A stretch of 64,000 nucleotides of DNA from an uncultured Alphaproteobacteria bacterium (GTDB lineage: Bacteria; Pseudomonadota; Alphaproteobacteria; RF32; CAG-239), in contig CAKQDU010000004.1 in NCBI GenBank assembly GCA_934229625.1, positions 53,099-117,098 of the forward strand. The letters run 5' to 3'. Shown piece after piece: positions 8,427 to 15,719 of this stretch. The notes beneath the pieces were generated by a model. That model saw nothing but the letters and a program-made list of their open reading frames with translations. It was not told the DNA's origin and did no database searches. The stretch's first letter is position 1; each line of letters begins with the position of its first letter. A program made the translations under genes and the position numbers.

Positions 8427-10055
8427 ATGAAAAAGTTTTTGATTTTGCTGTTTATGTGTATATTTGGTTTTTCAGCGTTTGCCGCAGAAACAAATAAAGA
8501 TTATAATGAATACGAAAAGATAACTGATGACATTAAAAATAATCCGAATCAAGCTATTAAACAGCTCAAAAAAATGATTGATACAAATGATTCCGCTGCG
8601 TTTGAATATTTAATATTGCAGAGTATCTATCATCCTAAACAGGTAAAGACTAAAGAGTTTTCGCAAATTGCCCAAAGATTGCATGAAAAATTGGTTGCTC
8701 AATACGAAAAAATTGTTCCAAATGAGCCTTTTTATAGAATGTATCAAGAGCATTATTTAGAATTAGTGGGCGAAAATCCGCTGAAATGTTACAAGCAGTT
8801 AAAATGCTTGATAGAAATCGGGGCTTTGCATTTTTTTAAATTTTTTAATATTTGGGATAATGAAAGTAATTATATAAATTATACGCCATGGCAGATTGTT
8901 GTTCCCTGCCCTACAGCGCGAAAACTTAAAATGACGGCTATTCTGGATTATGCCGGCGGCGGTCAAGGAGCTGAAGCAATAGATATTTCTAACTGTTCGC
9001 AATATGATGAATATTATTTCCCTAAAGAAGTAAACAAATTTTATTATAATTTATATAGTAATTTTTATTTTGAGAGCGGAGGCTCCAGCCGTTTTGTTCA
9101 TCAGGCAAAGGAAAAATACTATAATAACATTTATCGCTATAATCCGGATTGGAATATTAAAGGCAATGAAAAATATCTTAAAGTTATGCCGCTGGAACAA
9201 TGGGCGATGGCCTCATATCCGAATTATAAAAAAGTTACAGAAACTCTAAATTATGGTATAGGTTTTAAAGAAGCGGTAAAGCAGCTGACTCAGCATTATG
9301 TTAAAACGTTTAAGGTTTCAGAAAAAATTGCAGAGCAATATGCTCATTTAGCAATGATGCCGCCGGCAACCCGCGGAGAACCGGTAGATAAAAGCACTCT
9401 GCGCTATAAAATTCTTTCCGGTGCGCCGATAAAAGAAATTAAGGATTTGCTTATAAAGCAAATTCAGGGCGGAGAAATTCTTAAAGAACCGCAGATACCT
9501 GTTGAGGCTGATGAAATTTTAATGATAAGCATTCATCGTCCTGATGTTTTGGCTTTATTGCTGCAGGAGTGTTCTGAAAATAAGTGTAAAGGAATAAATA
9601 CAGATGTAAATGCTGTAAATTCTATAGGTAAAACCGCTTTGATGTATGCAGCTCAATACGGCTTTTTAGACAGCGTAAAAATGTTGTTAAAAGCTGGTGC
9701 GGATATAGATGCTCAGACTAATGCCGGCAATAAAGACAACGGTTATTATTGCAATGAGGATATTTGCATACAGTATGGAGAAAGAACAGCCTTAATGTAT
9801 GCAGTGCAGGAAGGAAATTTAGAGGTTGCGAAGTATTTAGTTGAAAATGGTGCCGATTTAAAATTGACTGATTCGCAAGGGAATGATGTTTATGATTATT
9901 TGCGAGGTTCTGTGCCTTATGGAACATCTTCTGAGCCGAAAAATGAAAACTTAACCTCAGAACAAGTTGAGGAATTTGCAGAATTTTTGAGAAATTATGA
10001 AAAAGAACATTCAGATGCTCAAACTCCTAATATTCGGGAAAAAAGTTGTCTGTAG
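8427..10055 (+). CDS. exported ankyrin-repeat protein
   Basis: A 542-residue protein with a clean signal peptide (MKKFLILLFMCIFGFSAFAA). The first 380 residues match no family I know. From about residue 395 two full ankyrin units follow: NSIGKTALMYAAQYGFLDSV with MLLKAGADIDAQTN, then GERTALMYAVQEGNLEVAKY with LVENGADLKLTDSQGND. An insert with paired Cys (YYCNEDICIQYG) separates the two units. Export suggests a role in the periplasm or outside the cell, and ankyrin repeats usually bind protein partners. The start has a GGGG-containing ribosome-binding site (TTAGGGGTATAA). Confidence 0.82.
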   Translation: MKKFLILLFMCIFGFSAFAAETNKDYNEYEKITDDIKNNPNQAIKQLKKMIDTNDSAAFEYLILQSIYHPKQVKTKEFSQIAQRLHEKLVAQYEKIVPNEPFYRMYQEHYLELVGENPLKCYKQLKCLIEIGALHFFKFFNIWDNESNYINYTPWQIVVPCPTARKLKMTAILDYAGGGQGAEAIDISNCSQYDEYYFPKEVNKFYYNLYSNFYFESGGSSRFVHQAKEKYYNNIYRYNPDWNIKGNEKYLKVMPLEQWAMASYPNYKKVTETLNYGIGFKEAVKQLTQHYVKTFKVSEKIAEQYAHLAMMPPATRGEPVDKSTLRYKILSGAPIKEIKDLLIKQIQGGEILKEPQIPVEADEILMISIHRPDVLALLLQECSENKCKGINTDVNAVNSIGKTALMYAAQYGFLDSVKMLLKAGADIDAQTNAGNKDNGYYCNEDICIQYGERTALMYAVQEGNLEVAKYLVENGADLKLTDSQGNDVYDYLRGSVPYGTSSEPKNENLTSEQVEEFAEFLRNYEKEHSDAQTPNIREKSCL

Positions 10056-10392
10056 TTTATTTAGACTGTAAAATTTATTTATCGCAAGGCAATAGCAGAG
10101 GCAATTTTTTGACCGAATAAAGTTCTTTACTTTCTTTATGGCATAAGCTATAAAATTTACAGGTATAGAGATATGCTTAGGGCGTCAGAAACCCTTTTAA
10201 TCGTAATCAGTCACTTGCATAAGTGACTTTAAACTGTTTATGCCGATTTCTGTTTTTGGACGGATGTCGGTTAAATAAGGCATGAGCCGAATAGGCCGAG
10301 CCGTTTTACGATTACGATTTACGGTTTCTGAACATCCGCCCGCCTATATAGTGGGTTTTGTTTTTATGTGCAATTTTGGGAGGTTTAGAAAT
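10056..10392. other. structured non-coding leader before the pilin-like gene
   Basis: This 337-base gap holds an imperfect inverted repeat: TCAGAAACCCTTTTAATCG at 10185-10203 is matched in reverse by the stretch ending in GGTTTCTGA at 10331. Inside is a perfect hairpin AGTCACTT-GCAT-AAGTGACT (10209-10228), and CGGATGT at 10261 pairs with ACATCCG at 10332. An in-frame extension of the pilin frame back to an ATG at 10282 crosses this structure and does not look like protein. Confidence 0.5.
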
Positions 10393-11028
10393 ATGAAAAA
10401 TCAACGTGGCCGCAGTATGATAGAAATGCTGGGAGTTCTGGCGATTATCGGCGTTCTCTCAGTCGGTGGTATTGCCGGATATTCCAAAGCTATGGAACAT
10501 TTCAAACTTAATAAAGCTATTAGCGAATACAGCTATTTAATTTATGGATTGTTGGAGCATCTTACAGATTTGAAAAATGTTTCTAAAAATGGAACAGCTG
10601 GTAGGCAGTATGGGTTGACAAATATTGTTGAGGCGGCAAATTTAGTGCCGAAAACATGGATAAGAGACAGCAGTGCCGATTTTCATGACCCAAACGGAAA
10701 TTATATCCGAGTTTTTTCTGCCAACGGGCGTGTGGTTATAGATATGTATTTAGGTAGTTTTCAAGTTGTTGAAAATAAATCAGCTTCAACAGCATTTTCT
10801 CCAAAATTATGTTCGCGGATTATGCAGGATATTGTGCAACCCTTAGCTTCTGTTTTATATGTTGCATGGTTTACAAATGATAGCGGAAAATATTATTATT
10901 GGGGCGAATCTTACTGTTTTGCAAATCAAAAATGCATACGAGATTTAACCTTGCAAGAAATTAACAGCGCATGTAAATCATGCACAAAAGAAGCAGGTAA
11001 AGTTTGCGGACTTATTTTAGCGTTTTGA
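10393..11028 (+). CDS. type IV prepilin-like protein
   Basis: Start at the ATG at 10393, which has GGGAGG 7 bases upstream. An upstream in-frame ATG exists but lacks such a site. The product is 211 residues. The N-terminus MKNQRGRSMIEMLGVLAIIG is a class III-like prepilin signal: cleavage is expected after Gly6, with Glu at +5 of the mature protein, followed by a hydrophobic helix to about residue 28. The C-terminal part has four or more Cys (SYCFANQKC, SACKSCTK) that may form disulfides. It is an orphan, with no pilus assembly gene nearby, and a second member lies at 63095-63760. Likely a pseudopilin or minor pilin. Confidence 0.8.
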   Translation: MKNQRGRSMIEMLGVLAIIGVLSVGGIAGYSKAMEHFKLNKAISEYSYLIYGLLEHLTDLKNVSKNGTAGRQYGLTNIVEAANLVPKTWIRDSSADFHDPNGNYIRVFSANGRVVIDMYLGSFQVVENKSASTAFSPKLCSRIMQDIVQPLASVLYVAWFTNDSGKYYYWGESYCFANQKCIRDLTLQEINSACKSCTKEAGKVCGLILAF

Positions 11029-11075
11029 AAAAAGCCTGAAAATTAGTATTACACTAGCTTTGAGGCACCTTAAAT

Positions 11076-11267
11076 TTATCTTACGCACATACAATAACAA
11101 TAAATTGTTATTACAATCATTGCAATAGCGTACCATTTCGTTATTTTCCAAGAAGTTTTTTTATCTTCTTCATAACGGTTTTCATATTCTACCTTGTTTG
11201 TCATTTCAAGTAATCCAAGATAAATGAATGTGCAAACCAAAATCGCTATAAAATAAGCAGCTGCCAT
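11076..11267 (-). CDS. small membrane protein, unknown
   Basis: A 63-residue frame with an N-terminal helix (AAAYFIAILVCTFIYLGLL), a charged middle (KVEYENRYEEDKKTSWK) and a C-terminal helix ending in CYCMCVR. The layout is that of a real two-helix protein and the composition is plausible. No Shine-Dalgarno is visible before the ATG. It lies just outside the left end of the tRNA island. Confidence 0.45.
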   Translation of the reverse strand: MAAAYFIAILVCTFIYLGLLEMTNKVEYENRYEEDKKTSWKITKWYAIAMIVITIYCYCMCVR

Positions 11268-11397
11268 AATTATTGAAAATTAAAAATAAATAATTGCTAT
11301 AAGTATAATAAAACATCAGGATATTGTCAATTTATCTATTTTGCAGTTTTATATAATATTTCTATTTTGGAATAACATTTATCTATTTAAAACAAAT

Positions 11398-11431
11398 AAG
11401 CACCTTAAAAGGCGCTTATCATAAATGGTGC
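11398..11431 (-). repeat. left direct repeat (tRNA-Thr 3' end and terminator copy)
   Basis: Identical over 34 bases to 15243-15276. Beyond the repeat, the next bases keep only traces of tRNA likeness: AATCGGACT at 11447-11455 is shared with the T-arm. The left copy therefore acts as an att-like scar, not a gene. Confidence 0.75.
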
Positions 11432-11614
11432 GCGATACTGTGCAATAATCGGACTAGGAATTATAAGGATTTTAAGGAATTAATAAGGAAAATTGAGTTG
11501 TTTGAGGATGGCTCGGAACTGGTTTTATAACATATAATGTATCTTTAGATTATAACATACAAATATAACAATTGAATAAATTCTTTTTTTTATTTTGTTT
11601 GTACATATCGATGT

Positions 11615-11663
11615 GGAATAAAAGAAAATATTTTTTGACATTATTCCGTAAAGCGTACATTAT
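11615..11663 (+). promoter_or_regulatory. promoter of the restriction operon with overlapping inverted repeat
   Basis: A perfect -35 TTGACA (11635-11640), a 17-base spacer and the -10 CATTAT (11658-11663) lie 30 bases before the methyltransferase start. GGAATAA (11615-11621) and its inverse TTATTCC (11641-11647) flank the -35. This is a possible operator for the HTH domain at the N-terminus of the methyltransferase (inference). Confidence 0.5.
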
Positions 11664-11692
11664 CAAAGAAGATTAGAATGGAGTTAAAAATA

Positions 11693-12946
11693 ATGGAATT
11701 AGTAGCTATTAAAGATATGTGCGCATCTTGGAATGTCTCCTCTAGACGTATTACGAAGCTATGTGAAGAAGGTCGAATAATTGGAGCTCAAAAAATTGCA
11801 GGAATATGGTTGCTACCAGCACAAGCAAAAAAGCCAAATGATGCAAGGATTAAAAGTGGTAAGTACATTAAAAAAACATCATCTTCAACAACTATAATGC
11901 CATTTCATTATAATGAAAAAATAAATAAACCATCCCTTGTTTCTCTGTTTTCTGGATGCGGAGGGCTTGACTTAGGTTTTGAACAAGCTGGTTTTAATAT
12001 TGTTTGGGCCAATGATTTTGATGCGGATGCTCAAAGGGTTTATAAATTGAATATTGGCTCAATTGACGGAAGGGATATATTATCTGTTAAAGAAACAGAA
12101 ATACCTAATTGTGATATTTTGACAGCGGGTTTTCCTTGTCAACCTTTTTCAAACGCAGGAAAGAGAAAAGGTGTGCACGATTCTAGAGGTATGCTATATA
12201 AAGAATGTTTGAGAATAATCAAAAATAAAATGCCTAAAGTTATTGTATTTGAAAATGTTAAAGGTTTATTATCAACAAAATATATTGATGGTAGAAATTT
12301 AACAGATGTTATTATTGATGATTTATCAAGCATGAATAATGTTGGATATAATGTTGTTTATCAATTGATTAATGCCTCAGATTATGGTGTTCCACAAAAT
12401 CGTCAAAGAGTTGTCTTTGTGGGAATTCGAAAAGATTTACATAAAATATTCTCATTTCCTGAAAAACAAGTAAAAAATAAACTAGCCTTAAAGCATATTT
12501 TAGATATTCCTAATGATGTTCCTAATCAAGTAGACTGGGGCCTGTCTCCTCAAGCTCTTGAAATGATTGAGTATATTCCAGAAGGTGGATCATGGAAAGA
12601 TGTTCCTTATGAACATCTTGCTCCACGTTTCAAAAAGATCAGAGATAATATGAAGAAATATCACTCTCCTAATTTTTATAGACGTTTCTCCCGAGATGAG
12701 ATTAATGGAACTATAACAGCTTCTGCACAACCTGAAAATTGCGGAATAATTCATCCTACGCAAAATCGGCGCTATACAATTAGAGAGGTTGCGCGAATAC
12801 AAACATTTCCAGATAGTTTCAAATTCTTTGATAATAATGCAAAAGATATTACCGCAATGTATAAGGTTATTGGGAATGCTGTTCCTGTTAAATTGGCTAA
12901 AACATTAGGAACGGCTATAATGCAACAAATTTTCTCTGGAGAATAG
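11693..12946 (+). CDS. DNA (cytosine-5) methyltransferase with N-terminal HTH domain
   Basis: The ATG at 11693 has GGAG 9 bases upstream and is preferred to the in-frame ATG at 11678; the product is 417 residues. Residues 3-45 form an excisionase/MerR-like helix-turn-helix (ASWNVSSRRITKLCEEGRII, then GIWLLPAQAKKP). The catalytic part shows the ordered C5-methylase motifs: I (VSLFSGCGGLDLGF), IV with the catalytic Cys149 (GFPCQPFSNAGKRKG), VI (ENVKGLLS), VIII (QNRQRVVFVGIR), IX (RYTIREVARIQTFPDSF) and X (KVIGNAVPVKLA). It transfers methyl from S-adenosylmethionine to cytosine; the recognition site cannot be read from sequence. The next gene starts 2 bases after its stop, so it is the first gene of a restriction operon. 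The HTH may make it autoregulatory. Confidence 0.93.
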   Translation: MELVAIKDMCASWNVSSRRITKLCEEGRIIGAQKIAGIWLLPAQAKKPNDARIKSGKYIKKTSSSTTIMPFHYNEKINKPSLVSLFSGCGGLDLGFEQAGFNIVWANDFDADAQRVYKLNIGSIDGRDILSVKETEIPNCDILTAGFPCQPFSNAGKRKGVHDSRGMLYKECLRIIKNKMPKVIVFENVKGLLSTKYIDGRNLTDVIIDDLSSMNNVGYNVVYQLINASDYGVPQNRQRVVFVGIRKDLHKIFSFPEKQVKNKLALKHILDIPNDVPNQVDWGLSPQALEMIEYIPEGGSWKDVPYEHLAPRFKKIRDNMKKYHSPNFYRRFSRDEINGTITASAQPENCGIIHPTQNRRYTIREVARIQTFPDSFKFFDNNAKDITAMYKVIGNAVPVKLAKTLGTAIMQQIFSGE

Positions 12947-12948
12947 AT

Positions 12949-14340
12949 ATGGATACGGATAGAGCATACCTTTTAGGTTTGATAATCGGCGGAGGTATTT
13001 TTGGAAATACTGAAGATGTTTTTAGAATAAGATTACCCTTTAGGCAGTGGGGGTCATATACAGATAATCCTCAAAGGGCAGGACAAATATCCCAAGATGT
13101 TATGAAAGTAGTCAGCCCTTTGTTTAGGGCTATATATGGTTTAGCCATATCTTATGATGCTTCAGAAAGTGGAGCTTGGAATATCTTATGTGAGGGAGAT
13201 TTAACATCTTTAAAAAATGAACTTGAGGATTATGGAATCATCTGTGAAGGTGAAGTTCGAAAGACCGTAAATATTAACAATATAACCCCATTACTAGTTG
13301 ATGATAATTTAAAGAGAAGATTTATTGCAGGCCTAGCAGATACAATCGGAAGCACAAGAAGCTCTCATAGGCGCTTTAATAATGAAAAACAAATGATTTC
13401 TTTTGAAATATCCGGTTTTTGTTTTAATTTTGTATGTTCTTTATGTAAGTTATTGCACAGTATAAAATGTTATCCAGATCAAGTCTTGTGGAATCATCCA
13501 AATTTTCATTGTTCACAAAATCCATATGATTCCAAATGGAAAAAAGGTTTTAAATTACGAGTTTATTTAGATCAATATGATAAATTTGGAGCTTTTGCAT
13601 TCAAATCAAAAGCACAATCTTTGAAACAAAATAGAGCACTTGAAACTATAGAAAATGAAGGAATACCTTGTGAAACACGAGAAATAAAAGCTCCCTCAAT
13701 CACTTGTGTACATTGCGATGAAAATAGTATTTTATTACCTCCAGAAATACAAGGCGGACATTATTTACACAATCGCCATATTTGTGCTGTTTTAAATTGC
13801 CCGCATGCTCCTTTTAATGAAGTAGAGAAATTGATTTCTAAGGCTGAACAATACATTATGCCATTCCCAGTTTTAGTTAAAGGAACTAAAGTTGAAATAA
13901 ATAATATAATAAAACAAGATGATTTATTAAAAAACAGAAACTATACAAAGCAACAATTGCAGATCAAAAAAATATATGAAACATCAATAACTAATAGTAA
14001 TAAATTGCTATTTGAAAAAGAAAAAGGAACAGGTTACCCCATAAACAAATTAATTTTAGCAATTACATATTTATTAGCAGCAAAGTCTGGAAAATTAAAT
14101 GGTTCTCGTCCTAAAGGTAGTAAAGATGACATTATTAAGGATTACTTAGCTTTATTTCCTGATGCCTCTATAATAATAAAAATTCCAGATTTACTTACTC
14201 CAATGATCGTTTCTCTAGATAACTATGCAGCACTTGTAGGTCCTTTAAATCCGAAAGCCTATAAAAAGTTAATTCATACAGATGCAAATAATAAATATAA
14301 AATATATGTATCCAAGATTACAGAGGAGGATTTAAAATGA
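12949..14340 (+). CDS. degenerate LAGLIDADG-like protein, likely restriction partner
   Basis: 463 residues, unassigned by family memory. Two stretches read like the paired helices of a LAGLIDADG protein: YLLGLIIGGGIFG (7-19) and FIAGLADTIGSTR (125-137). Each is followed by beta-strand and helix patterns usual after those motifs (WNILCEGDLTSLKNELEDYG; ISFEISGFCFNFVCSLCKLL). At the metal-binding Asp position of each motif stand Gly and Ile, so the classical active site is missing. A possible zinc cluster lies at 253-286 (CVHC, then HYLHNRHICAVLNCPH). The C-terminal 130 residues are Lys-rich and may bind DNA. It overlaps the PD-ExK gene by ATGA. Likely role: DNA recognition for the restriction arm, or a nuclease with an unusual site (inference). 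Confidence 0.7.
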   Translation: MDTDRAYLLGLIIGGGIFGNTEDVFRIRLPFRQWGSYTDNPQRAGQISQDVMKVVSPLFRAIYGLAISYDASESGAWNILCEGDLTSLKNELEDYGIICEGEVRKTVNINNITPLLVDDNLKRRFIAGLADTIGSTRSSHRRFNNEKQMISFEISGFCFNFVCSLCKLLHSIKCYPDQVLWNHPNFHCSQNPYDSKWKKGFKLRVYLDQYDKFGAFAFKSKAQSLKQNRALETIENEGIPCETREIKAPSITCVHCDENSILLPPEIQGGHYLHNRHICAVLNCPHAPFNEVEKLISKAEQYIMPFPVLVKGTKVEINNIIKQDDLLKNRNYTKQQLQIKKIYETSITNSNKLLFEKEKGTGYPINKLILAITYLLAAKSGKLNGSRPKGSKDDIIKDYLALFPDASIIIKIPDLLTPMIVSLDNYAALVGPLNPKAYKKLIHTDANNKYKIYVSKITEEDLK

Positions 14341-14915
14341 AAAAAAATGAGGTCGCTCATTATCCAGAGATTACATCTTATATCGAAGCTCAATTAAATA
14401 GTAATTTCAGAGTAAAAGGAATAACCAATGTTCACATTTATTGGAAAAGTGGTGAATTAACATCCAAACTGAAAGAATTAATCAATGAGCACCCTCTCGA
14501 TTGTGAATGCCTTAAAACATATTGTCAAAATACACCACCTTTAAATCTAGATATTTTCGCAACTATTACTAATGGAAAGAAATTTGTTATCTTAATCTTG
14601 GAAATAAAATTAAGAACCGCGGTTGGATTGGCAGAATGGTCGCAGCTTGTTGGGTACAATTTTGTGTCTGATGCTCAATACGGTTTATTAGTAAATATTG
14701 ATGCTGGAGCTAGTAGTCGTTTAATTGGAATATTATCAACAGAAATAGATGCATCAAAAATTGTTCGCATTAAAGAAAATGGAAAAAGAATTGAGCATTT
14801 ATTAGGTTTTATGCAATGGAATACTGTTACACAAAACTTTGAATATAGTAATTTGGGGAAAATTTGGTCTTTATCAGCTTTGAGTAATGAATTAATTGCT
14901 CAGTTTAATGATTAA
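14337..14915 (+). CDS. PD-(D/E)XK nuclease-like protein, probable restriction endonuclease
   Basis: 192 residues, starting inside the stop of the previous gene (ATGA at 14337), so translation is coupled. The core reads LDIFATITNG then KKFVILILEIKL: Asp72, Glu89 and Lys91 fit the D-x(n)-E-x-K active site between two beta strands. It is followed by an amphipathic helix (GLAEWSQLVGYNFV) as in this nuclease fold. The N-terminus (HYPEITSYIEAQL) suits an alpha helix that packs on the core. No separate DNA-binding domain is visible, which supports the idea that the upstream protein supplies specificity. Next to a C5 methyltransferase, the simplest reading is a type II-like restriction nuclease. Confidence 0.72.
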   Translation: MKKNEVAHYPEITSYIEAQLNSNFRVKGITNVHIYWKSGELTSKLKELINEHPLDCECLKTYCQNTPPLNLDIFATITNGKKFVILILEIKLRTAVGLAEWSQLVGYNFVSDAQYGLLVNIDAGASSRLIGILSTEIDASKIVRIKENGKRIEHLLGFMQWNTVTQNFEYSNLGKIWSLSALSNELIAQFND

Positions 14916-15054
14916 TATTCATTTTTAATTAATTATTACTTATTGCCTTTGGTGGCATTAAGTTAATCGCTTATTTTAAATTTCAAATCGTAGCAAAATG
15001 TCGTTGGCAAGTTGCGTTTTAGGGGCTCGCAATAAAGAAAATACACCGCATAAT

Positions 15055-15084
15055 GTAAATAGTTAATGAGTAAACACTATTTAC
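15055..15084. promoter_or_regulatory. operator-like inverted repeat
   Basis: GTAAATAGT (15055-15063) and ACTATTTAC (15076-15084) form a perfect 9-bp inverted repeat with a 12-base spacer. It lies directly upstream of the ribosome-binding site of the small gene at 15099. Confidence 0.4.
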
Positions 15085-15098
15085 GAAAGGAAAAAGTT

Positions 15099-15269
15099 AT
15101 GTGGTATGTAAAACTCAACGACACAATTAAAACGCTTGGTTTTATTAGCTTTCATACAAAAAGTCCAATAGTTTATGAAAAATTGCTATTTTCAAAACCG
15201 TCAAAATCGGCTTTGGCGGGAGCTTTTGTTTACATACAAAAAAAGCACCTTAAAAGGCGCTTATCATAA
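15099..15269 (+). CDS. small protein at island right end
   Basis: AAAGGA lies 8 bases before the ATG at 15099, giving 56 residues (MWYVKLNDTIKTLGFISFHT onward). Its last nine codons (KKHLKRRLS) lie mostly inside the direct repeat and run antisense to the tRNA-Thr terminator. Its C-terminus is therefore a by-product of the insertion. I do not recognise it. It could be a small regulator left from the mobile element, or not a gene at all. Confidence 0.4.
   Translation: MWYVKLNDTIKTLGFISFHTKSPIVYEKLLFSKPSKSALAGAFVYIQKKHLKRRLS
15237..15262 (-). terminator. tRNA-Thr terminator
   Basis: On the minus strand AAGCGCCTT pairs with AAGGTGCTT (one G-T pair) around a two-base loop, followed by seven T. 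It lies 8 bases past the tRNA CCA end. Confidence 0.8.
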
Positions 15270-15276
15270 ATGGTGC
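15243..15276 (-). repeat. right direct repeat, tRNA-Thr end of the island
   Basis: Same 34 bases as 11398-11431. Here they are functional: the terminator plus the last bases of the tRNA including CCA. Confidence 0.75.
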
Positions 15277-15345
15277 CATTAGCAAGAATCGGACTTGCGA
15301 CCCCGTCATTACCAATGACGTGCTCTACCACTGAGCTATAATGGC
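15271..15345 (-). tRNA. tRNA-Thr (GGT)
   Basis: On the minus strand the acceptor GCCATTA pairs with TAATGGC. The D-arm is GCTCAGTGGTAGAGC. The anticodon stem-loop is CGTCA-TTGGTAA-TGACG with anticodon GGT. The T-arm is GCAAG-TCCGATT-CTTGC, and CCA is encoded. At 75 bases with CCA it is a complete cloverleaf, and it is the attachment target of the island. Confidence 0.95.
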
Positions 15346-15719
15346 GTGACTAAACTAAAAACATAATACTTAACAGATGACGGGGTCTGCTCCCCCGCTT
15401 GTCGGTCTAGGCTCGCCGCGGTCGTTTTACTTTCCTTGCTTGCCAAGTCCTTACAAGGCGTTACAGACAAAAATAACAAAAAATTGTTATTTTTGCTTAG
15501 CCGCTACCAATGACGTGCTCTACCACTGAGCTATAATGGCAACGGCAGAAACTCATCAACTGAAATATCCCAGCAACAAATTTCATATAACAACATACAG
15601 ATAAGATTTTAAAAATCAATGTATTTTTTTATAAAAGTGCAAAATTTATGCAAAATTTTTACTATTTGTCTGTTATGTTATGCTGTGATTATTGTAAAAA
15701 TAAATAGTTAGAGGGAAAA
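15346..15719. other. intergenic region with tRNA debris and a hairpin
   Basis: No gene. It holds a GC-rich stretch with GATGACGGGGTC near 15375, which repeats part of the tRNA-Thr anticodon arm. A strong hairpin AAAAATAACAA / TTGTTATTTTT lies at about 15471-15497, then the duplicated tRNA 5' half, and finally an AT-rich promoter-like stretch before the coiled-coil gene. Confidence 0.5.
15505..15540 (-). pseudogene. duplicated 5' half of tRNA-Thr
   Basis: The 36 bases are identical to 15310-15345 of the intact tRNA: acceptor 5' strand, D-arm and anticodon stem, broken just after the anticodon. The 3' half is absent. This points to recombination at the anticodon loop or to a partial tandem duplication. 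Confidence 0.8.

Larger units (their letters stand above)
11398..15276. mobile_element. integrase-less restriction island flanked by tRNA-Thr-derived direct repeats
   Basis: A 34-bp direct repeat occurs at 11398-11431 and 15243-15276, identical at every base. It begins AAGCACCTTAAAAGGCGC and ends AAATGGTGC. In the right copy it is the terminator plus the 3' CCA end of the tRNA-Thr gene, so the left copy is a duplicated tRNA end. This is the usual footprint of site-specific integration at a tRNA 3' end. Between the copies lie the methyltransferase, LAGLIDADG-like, PD-ExK and one small gene, all more AT-rich than the neighbours by eye. No recombinase gene is present, so the element was mobilised in trans or has lost its integrase. 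Confidence 0.7.

Noticed and set aside
10282..10392. 37-residue N-terminal extension of the pilin-like protein
   Set aside because: The stretch overlaps inverted repeats, and the ATG at 10393 has a GGGAGG site and gives a proper prepilin leader.
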